Origin: Janibacter endophyticus
GTDB taxonomy: Bacteria > Actinomycetota > Actinomycetes > Actinomycetales > Dermatophilaceae
Length of the DNA stretch: 64,000 nucleotides
NCBI RefSeq assembly: GCF_016888335.1
Contig: NZ_JAFEJG010000004.1
Span: forward strand, 992,001 to 1,056,000
Direction: 5' to 3'
How positions within the stretch are numbered: position 1 is the first letter of the stretch; each line of letters opens with the position of its first letter. The translations under genes and the position numbers were made by a program. Below are positions 58,853 through 64,000 of this stretch, piece after piece. The notes under the pieces were generated by a model, which saw nothing but the letters and a program-made list of their open reading frames with translations, was not told the origin of the DNA and did not search any database.

Positions 58853-59611
58853 ATGGGTACGAACCAGCGCACGGCGATCGTCACGGGCGGGGCCCGGGGG
58901 ATCGGCGCCGGGATCAGCAAGCGACTGGCCGAGGACGGGATGGCGGTCGCGGTCCTTGACCTCGACGAGTCGGCCTGCCAGGCCGTCGTCGACGAGATCG
59001 CTGCCGCCGGCGGTCAGGCTCTGGCGGTCGGCGCCGATGTGTCCGACCCGGAGCAGGTCGAGGCTGCTGTGCGTCGCGTCGCGGACGAGCTCGGGGCTCC
59101 CACGGTCCTGGTCAACAACGCGGGGATTATCCGCGACAACCTCATCTTCAAGATGAGCGTCGAGGACTGGGACTCGGTCATCGGTGTTCACCTTCGGGGG
59201 TCCTTCCTCATGACGAAGGCCTGCCAGGGCTTCATGACCCAGGAGAAGTTCGGGCGCATCGTCAACCTGTCCTCCACCTCCGCCCAGGGGAACCGCGGGC
59301 AGGTCAACTACTCGGCCGCGAAGGCGGGCGTGCAGGGCTTCACCAAGACCCTGGCCATCGAGCTCGGCAAGTTCGGGGTGACGGCCAACGCGATCGCCCC
59401 CGGCTTCATCGAGACCGAGATGACCGCGGAGACGGCCGCGCGGATCGGGATCAGCTTCGACGAGCTCAAGAAGATGGCCACGGACCAGGCGCCTGTCGCC
59501 AGGACCGGGAAGCCGGAGGACATCGCCCACGCCGTGTCCTTCTTCGCCAGCGAGGGCGCCGGGTTCACCACCGGTCAGGTCCTCTACGTCGCCGGCGGAC
59601 CGTGCGACTGA
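58853..59611 (+). CDS. 3-oxoacyl-reductase-like SDR (SDR 2)
   Basis: This 252-residue FabG-type SDR has TGGARGIGAG from residue 11, NNAGIIRDNLIFKM (typical of 3-oxoacyl reductases), SSTSAQGN and the catalytic Y153/K157 in NYSAAKAG. The ending differs slightly from classical FabG (VLYVAGGPCD). It probably interconverts 3-hydroxyacyl-CoA and 3-oxoacyl-CoA next to the MaoC hydratase. AAGGAGAG precedes the ATG. It is coupled to SDR 3 (TGATG). Confidence 0.9.
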   Translation: MGTNQRTAIVTGGARGIGAGISKRLAEDGMAVAVLDLDESACQAVVDEIAAAGGQALAVGADVSDPEQVEAAVRRVADELGAPTVLVNNAGIIRDNLIFKMSVEDWDSVIGVHLRGSFLMTKACQGFMTQEKFGRIVNLSSTSAQGNRGQVNYSAAKAGVQGFTKTLAIELGKFGVTANAIAPGFIETEMTAETAARIGISFDELKKMATDQAPVARTGKPEDIAHAVSFFASEGAGFTTGQVLYVAGGPCD

Positions 59612-60438
59612 TGGGGGCGGGCATGCAGATCGCAGGGAAGACCGCAGTCGTGACCGGGGCGGCCGGCGGCATTGGTGCGGCACTCGCCGAGGCCCTCCTC
59701 GAAGGGGGTGCGCGAGTCGTCGTCTCTGACCTCGACGGCGAACGGCTCACGTCGACCGCGCAGCGGCTTGCCTCGGTCGCGGGTCCGGAATCCGTCGTCG
59801 CCGTCGCAGGCGACGCCTCGAGCGAGGGTGACATCGCGAGGATGATCGAGGCGGCCCAGGAGCACCACGGGCCGGTCGACCTCTTCTTCGCCAACGCGGG
59901 CGTCGGGGACGCGTCGGGGCTCGGGGCCACCGAGGACCAGTGGCGCCTCGCCATCGACGTCAACCTCCTGGCTCACGTGCGGGCTGCGCGCCGCCTCGTC
60001 CCGGAATGGCTCGAGCGGGGCTCCGGGTACTTCGTCTCCACGGCCTCCGCGGCCGGTCTGCTCACCCAGATCGGCTCTGCCACCTACTCCGTGAGCAAGC
60101 ATGGCGCGGTCGCGTTCGCCGAGTGGCTCGCTGTCACCTACGGGGACCAGGGCGTCGGTGTGAGCTGCCTGTGCCCCATGGGCGTCGACACCGACATGCT
60201 CCGCGTCGGGATGAATGCCGACGGGGCCGAGGGCGGCTTGGTGGCGGCCGCGGCAGTGACCGAGGCAGGGGAGGTCCTCTCGCCGCGCTCGGTCGCGGAC
60301 GAGGTGCTCGCGGCCGTCGAGGCGGGGAGCTTCCTCGTGACGCCCCATGCCGACGTACGGGAGTTCCAGCGGCGCAAGGTGGACGACCACGACCGCTGGA
60401 TCCGCGGCATGCAGCGGTACTCGAAGACCCTGGGCTAG
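59611..60438 (+). CDS. short-chain dehydrogenase/reductase (SDR 3)
   Basis: This 275-residue SDR has TGAAGGIGAAL near the start, FFANAGVGDASG in place of the usual NNAG, STASAAGLL and Y159/K163 in TYSVSKHGAV. The extra C-terminal segment (SFLVTPHADVREFQRRKVDDHDRWIRGMQRYSKTLG) is common in a subgroup of actinobacterial SDRs. ATG at 59611 overlaps the SDR 2 stop; ATG at 59623 is an alternative. The substrate is unknown, probably a CoA-linked or free alcohol in this pathway. Confidence 0.86.
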   Translation: MGAGMQIAGKTAVVTGAAGGIGAALAEALLEGGARVVVSDLDGERLTSTAQRLASVAGPESVVAVAGDASSEGDIARMIEAAQEHHGPVDLFFANAGVGDASGLGATEDQWRLAIDVNLLAHVRAARRLVPEWLERGSGYFVSTASAAGLLTQIGSATYSVSKHGAVAFAEWLAVTYGDQGVGVSCLCPMGVDTDMLRVGMNADGAEGGLVAAAAVTEAGEVLSPRSVADEVLAAVEAGSFLVTPHADVREFQRRKVDDHDRWIRGMQRYSKTLG

Positions 60439-60445
60439 ACCAGTC

Positions 60446-60459
60446 TGAATCTGAATTCA
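60446..60459. promoter_or_regulatory. operator site G upstream of the acyl-CoA ligase operon
   Basis: TGAAT (60446-60450), CTGA, ATTCA (60455-60459) repeats the inner part of sites B and C; the outer third half-site is not evident. It is followed by TTGACA (60463-60468), a good -35 hexamer, but no clear -10 was seen. About 240 bases of apparently non-coding leader lie between here and the ligase ATG. Confidence 0.55.
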
Positions 60460-60700
60460 TGTTTGACAACTGTTGCGGGCCGGGTCCAGACTCGGGCCAG
60501 ACCCCGAGCGCCACCCCCCTCAGGCGTGGAGAGAGGGCAATAGCGAATCTGCGCCACCGCAGAGATGGTGCCCGCCCAGTAGCCCGGGTCGGCGAGGAGG
60601 CCGACGGTGAGCCGCATGCCGAGTACTCACGCGCTTGCTGTCCGCGGTCGGTGCTCGGTGGTGAAGGTAGACGGCACGGCACAGTGAAAGGTGAAGACTG

Positions 60701-62224
60701 ATGCACAACGCAGCCCAGCTGGTCTGGGGTCACGCCGACTCGGGACCTGAGCGCCTCGCACTTCGTGTGGGAGACGAGTCCTGGTCCTTCGACGAGCTCC
60801 GCCGCTCGATCGCCTGGGCCATGGTCGAGCTGGAGGGCCGTGGTATCGGTCGAGGAGACCGGGTGCTGGTTGTCGTGCCAACGAGCGCTGAGTTCGTCAT
60901 CGCCTATCACGCGATCCTGGCACTGGGGGCGACGGCAGTGACCGTCAACACCTTGTGCACGGAGCCGGAGCTGGCGTACTTCATCGAGGATGCCGAGTGC
61001 AGCTACGCGATCGGCTGGGACGAGACCGAGGACGCGGTCAAGGCAGCGGCCTCGGCGGCTCGTCTGGGGTTGTGGATCCTCAGCGCGGGGTGCATGGGCA
61101 CTGCGGACGAGATCCCCGAGCTTGCTGATGTCGCAGGCGACGACGCGTCTGTCCTCCTGTACACCTCGGGCACCACCGGCCGGCCGAAGGGAGCCGTGCT
61201 CACCCACGACAACCTCACCAGCTGCGGCGCTGCCTTCAACGAGGCGCTGGACCTGTCCTCGGACGAACGCATGGGCACTGCTCTCCCGCTCTTCCACGTC
61301 TTCGGCCAGGCGGCCGTGATGTTCTCGACGTATCACGCCGGTGGATGCCTCTCGCTGCTGCGACCCTTCGACGCAGCAGCGCTGCTCGAGATGGCTGCTG
61401 AGCACCGATTGACTGCCATGTCCGGGGTGCCGACGATGTGGAACGCAATGCTGCACGCGGAGACCGACGTGACTGCGGACGACCTGGCGGACCTGCGTCT
61501 CGCCAGCTCCGGAGGAGCAGCCCTCCCGCTCGAGGTCGCGCTGGCCTTCGAGCGACGATTCGGCGCGATGGTGCTGGACGGTTACGGGCTCAGCGAGACC
61601 ACAGGTGCGGCGACCTTCAACCAGGCGGACCGCCCGCGCAAGGACATGAGTGTCGGCCGTGCCCTTCCCGGCATGGAGATCACGGTTCTCGACGAGGCGC
61701 GGGAGCCGGTACCGGTCGGCGAGACCGGAGAGGTCGCCATCGCCGGCCCGGTCGTCATGCGTGAATACTGGAACCGGCCGGACGCCACAAGCGATGCGCG
61801 GCACGGTCGCTGGCTCCTCACCGGCGACATCGGACGCATGGATGAGGACGGCGACCTGTGGATCGTCGACCGTAAGAAGGACCTTGTCATCCGGGGCGGC
61901 TACAACGTCTACCCGCGCGAGGTGGAGGAGGTCCTCTACGCCCACCCGGACATCCTTGAGGCAGCGGTCATCGGTGTCCCTGACGAGCACCTGGGCGAGG
62001 AGATCGCGGCCGTGGTAACCCCTCGGCCGGGCGCGACCCTCGATCCGGCGGAGCTGCGGGGCTGGCTCGGTGAGCGGCTGGCCGCCTACAAGGTGCCGCG
62101 GATCTACAAGCTGGTCGAGGAGCTGCCCAAGGGCGCCACCGGCAAGATCCTCAAGCGTGCCCTGAACCGGTCCGAGGTCTCCACCACCGGCGCCCGCCCG
62201 GCACGCAGCTCCAAGACCCCTTAG
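60701..62224 (+). CDS. AMP-forming acyl-CoA ligase (class I adenylate-forming)
   Basis: This 507-residue enzyme activates a carboxylic acid to its CoA ester using ATP. The P-loop [18 protein letters not shown] starts at residue 154. Further motifs are [16 protein letters not shown], the hinge-region [37 protein letters not shown] and the catalytic lysine region [11 protein letters not shown]. It is the entry enzyme of the island, with acyl-CoA dehydrogenases directly downstream. It appears controlled by site G. The acid chain type is not readable from the sequence. Confidence 0.92.
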   Translation: MHNAAQLVWGHADSGPERLALRVGDESWSFDELRRSIAWAMVELEGRGIGRGDRVLVVVPTSAEFVIAYHAILALGATAVTVNTLCTEPELAYFIEDAECSYAIGWDETEDAVKAAASAARLGLWILSAGCMGTADEIPELADVAGDDASVLLYTSGTTGRPKGAVLTHDNLTSCGAAFNEALDLSSDERMGTALPLFHVFGQAAVMFSTYHAGGCLSLLRPFDAAALLEMAAEHRLTAMSGVPTMWNAMLHAETDVTADDLADLRLASSGGAALPLEVALAFERRFGAMVLDGYGLSETTGAATFNQADRPRKDMSVGRALPGMEITVLDEAREPVPVGETGEVAIAGPVVMREYWNRPDATSDARHGRWLLTGDIGRMDEDGDLWIVDRKKDLVIRGGYNVYPREVEEVLYAHPDILEAAVIGVPDEHLGEEIAAVVTPRPGATLDPAELRGWLGERLAAYKVPRIYKLVEELPKGATGKILKRALNRSEVSTTGARPARSSKTP

Positions 62225-62265
62225 CCGACTCATCTCGTCGGCCACCACGTACGAAGGAGAGCGTC

Positions 62266-63483
62266 ATGCACTTCGCCTATGACGACAAGACGAAAGACCT
62301 GAGCGCCCGGTTGACGGCGTTCATGGACGAGCACATTTACCCGGCCGAGTCCACGTACTGGGAGCAGGTGGAGGCGGCCCCCGACGTATGGGCACCCCCG
62401 CCGGTGATCGACGGGCTCAAGGAGGCAGCCCGTTCCGCAGGTCTGTGGAACCTCTTCCTCCCGGGTAAGGACGGGGCCGGCCTCACCAACCTGCAGTACG
62501 CGCCGTTGTGCGAGATCCTCGGGCGGAGCCTCCACCTGGCGCCCGTCGCGACGAACTGCGCGGCACCGGACACGGGCAACATGGAGGTGCTGCACATGTT
62601 CGGCACCGACGAGCAGAAGGAGCAGTGGCTCAAGCCGCTCCTCGACGGTGATATCCGGTCGGCCTTCGCGATGACCGAGCCCCGGGTCGCCAGCTCGGAT
62701 GCCACGAACATCGAGACGGGCATCGTGCGGGACGGGGACGAGTACGTCATCAACGGCCGCAAGTGGTACATCTCTGGGGCGATGAACCCGAACGCGGCGT
62801 TCTTCATCCTCATGGGCAAGACCGACCCATCGGCAGACCGGCACCGGCAGCAGTCGATGATCATCGTCCCCCGGGACACCCCCGGGGTCGACGTCCGCCG
62901 TGGCATGAAGGTCCTCGGCTACGACGATCGCGACCACGGTGGGCACGCGGAGATCGACTTCACCGACGTCCGTGTCCCTTCCTCGAACCTCATCGGAGAG
63001 GAGGGGGCCGGGTTCGCGATCGCCCAGGCCCGGCTAGGCCCGGGACGTATCCACCACTGCATGCGTCTCATCGGCATCGCCGAGCGTTCCCTCGAGCTGA
63101 TGATCGACCGAGCGGCCGAGCGCGTCGCCTTCGGCAAGCCCCTCTCCGACCAGGGAGTGGTCCGCGAGTGGATCGCCGAGTCGCGTGTGCGGATCGAGCA
63201 GCTCCGCCTCCTGACCTTCAAGGCTGCCTGGCTCATGGACACCGTGGGCAACAAGGGTGCGCACACCGAGATCCAGGCGATCAAGATCGCTGCTCCGAGC
63301 ACCGTCGAGTGGATCGTCGACAAGGCCGTGCAGGTGCACGGCGCGGGCGGGCTCAGCCAGGACTTCCCGGTCGCCGAGTGGTTCGCCCAGGTGCGGACGC
63401 TGCGCTTCGCGGACGGCCCTGACGAGGTGCACAAGAACGCCCTTGCCCGCCACGAGATCCGTCGGAGGACCGCCAATGCCTGA
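62266..63483 (+). CDS. acyl-CoA dehydrogenase, ACAD10/11-like (copy 3)
   Basis: This 405-residue dehydrogenase is of the same subgroup as those at 45096 and 51851 ([54 protein letters not shown]) but clearly diverged from both and without an APH partner in the visible sequence. AAGGAGAG precedes the ATG. It overlaps the next dehydrogenase by 8 bases, so the two may work as a pair. Confidence 0.9.
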   Translation: MHFAYDDKTKDLSARLTAFMDEHIYPAESTYWEQVEAAPDVWAPPPVIDGLKEAARSAGLWNLFLPGKDGAGLTNLQYAPLCEILGRSLHLAPVATNCAAPDTGNMEVLHMFGTDEQKEQWLKPLLDGDIRSAFAMTEPRVASSDATNIETGIVRDGDEYVINGRKWYISGAMNPNAAFFILMGKTDPSADRHRQQSMIIVPRDTPGVDVRRGMKVLGYDDRDHGGHAEIDFTDVRVPSSNLIGEEGAGFAIAQARLGPGRIHHCMRLIGIAERSLELMIDRAAERVAFGKPLSDQGVVREWIAESRVRIEQLRLLTFKAAWLMDTVGNKGAHTEIQAIKIAAPSTVEWIVDKAVQVHGAGGLSQDFPVAEWFAQVRTLRFADGPDEVHKNALARHEIRRRTANA

Positions 63484-64000
63484 GCTCAAGACCAAGGTTC
63501 GTGACCTGCTCGACGCCCACGACCCGGCGACCACCGATCCCGCAGAGTTCCTCGGCGCACGCTTCGACGCAGGCCTGGCCTGGGTGCACTTCCCCGAGGG
63601 TCTCGGTGGTCTGGGCCTCTCTCGCGGGCGGCAGGAGGAGGTCGACCGTCTCCTTGCGGAGGCCGGTGCGCCGGAGCCTGATGTCGGGCGCAACAGCATC
63701 GGTCTCGGCATGGCGGCCCCTACCCTCATCGCCTTCGGGACCCCAGAGCAGCAGGAGCGCTACCTCCGCCCGCTGTACACGTCTGAGGAGATCTGGTGCC
63801 AGCTCTTCAGCGAGCCTGGTGCCGGCTCAGACCTGGCAGCCATCGCCACCCGAGCCGTCCAGGAGGGCGACACCTGGGTGGTCGACGGCCAGAAGGTGTG
63901 GACCTCGGGAGCCCACAACGCCCAGCGGGCGATCCTCGTTGCCCGGACCGACACCTCGGTGGCGAAGCACGCAGGCCTCACCTACTTCGTGGTGGACATG
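63476..64000 (+). CDS. acyl-CoA dehydrogenase, N-terminal part (runs off the window)
   Basis: The first 175 residues of a different acyl-CoA dehydrogenase branch are visible: [31 protein letters not shown], the FAD-contact segment [20 protein letters not shown] and [15 protein letters not shown]. The gene continues past the right edge. It starts inside the end of the preceding dehydrogenase gene (8-base overlap), a tandem arrangement seen where two ACADs form a heteromer, for example in sterol degradation. Confidence 0.88.
   Translation, partial: MPELKTKVRDLLDAHDPATTDPAEFLGARFDAGLAWVHFPEGLGGLGLSRGRQEEVDRLLAEAGAPEPDVGRNSIGLGMAAPTLIAFGTPEQQERYLRPLYTSEEIWCQLFSEPGAGSDLAAIATRAVQEGDTWVVDGQKVWTSGAHNAQRAILVARTDTSVAKHAGLTYFVVDM

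Noticed and set aside
60460-60700. Small protein gene between SDR 3 and the acyl-CoA ligase
   Set aside because: Open frames exist but lack ribosome sites, family-like sequence and the codon bias of the neighbours. It is read as a leader region with operator site G.

Overview
The window is about 70% GC, with nearly every third codon position G or C, frequent GTG starts, and long runs of genes joined by ATGA/GTGA stop-start overlaps. The gene set (menaquinone-type complex I next to a polyprenyl diphosphate synthase, KorAB, a class F-like sortase, actinobacterial PepN) points to an actinobacterium, probably near the Intrasporangiaceae (Janibacter/Knoellia/Tetrasphaera type). That placement is an inference from gene content and composition. 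No rRNA, tRNA, CRISPR array or transposase was seen.

Layout. (1) 1-14739 (+): the 3' part of a standard 14-subunit complex I operon, nuoD (partial) to nuoN, followed by a trans-polyprenyl diphosphate synthase. (2) 14740-22712: a palindromic spacer, a PLP-dependent deaminase/aldolase-like gene, rarD, a sortase, korB-korA (2-oxoacid:ferredoxin oxidoreductase) under a candidate triple half-site operator, an enoyl-CoA hydratase-family gene, a DUF120-like protein and a DUF4870 membrane protein. (3) 23041-31645 (+): a second complex I-like operon, nuoA-B-C-H-I-J-K-L-M-N, with no nuoD, E, F or G. With KorAB nearby it suggests a ferredoxin-fed proton pump that lacks its own NADH module and its own 49-kDa subunit. 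(4) 31725-38803: htpX, a secreted SGNH esterase, aminopeptidase N, a quinone oxidoreductase-like gene, and an alkylation-repair cluster (ogt, ECF sigma factor, second ogt). (5) 38875-64000: a branched-chain-type ABC transporter (livKHMGF) and a large acyl-CoA catabolism island with four acyl-CoA dehydrogenases, two APH-type kinases, a HAD hydrolase, two MFS transporters, an enoyl-CoA hydratase, three SDRs, two MDRs, a thioesterase, a MaoC hydratase, an acyl-CoA ligase and a TetR regulator. A DUF1989/YqcI-YcgG pair is embedded in it.

Three patterns go beyond ordinary annotation. First, seven promoter regions in the acyl-CoA island, spread over about 21 kb, carry one operator type (TGAAC-n-TGAAT-n4-RTTCA and variants), so the island looks like one regulon; the TetR gene inside it (54157-54849) is the obvious candidate repressor. 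Second, HAD hydrolase, acyl-CoA dehydrogenase and APH kinase lie in one operon, the same three domains that are fused in animal ACAD10. A second locus holds the ACAD11-like pair. This points to hydroxyacyl-CoA phosphorylation and dephosphorylating elimination, as in levulinate-type (LvaA/LvaC) catabolism. The two dehydrogenase genes share an 814-bp block with only two synonymous differences, while their 3' ends and partner kinases have diverged. Third, the octamer CGAAGGGG/CCCCTTCG occurs about 49 times by my eye count (about 5 expected from base composition). It appears in several reading frames and in intergenic hairpins, and often brings in otherwise rare codons, which suggests a functional genome-wide DNA word.
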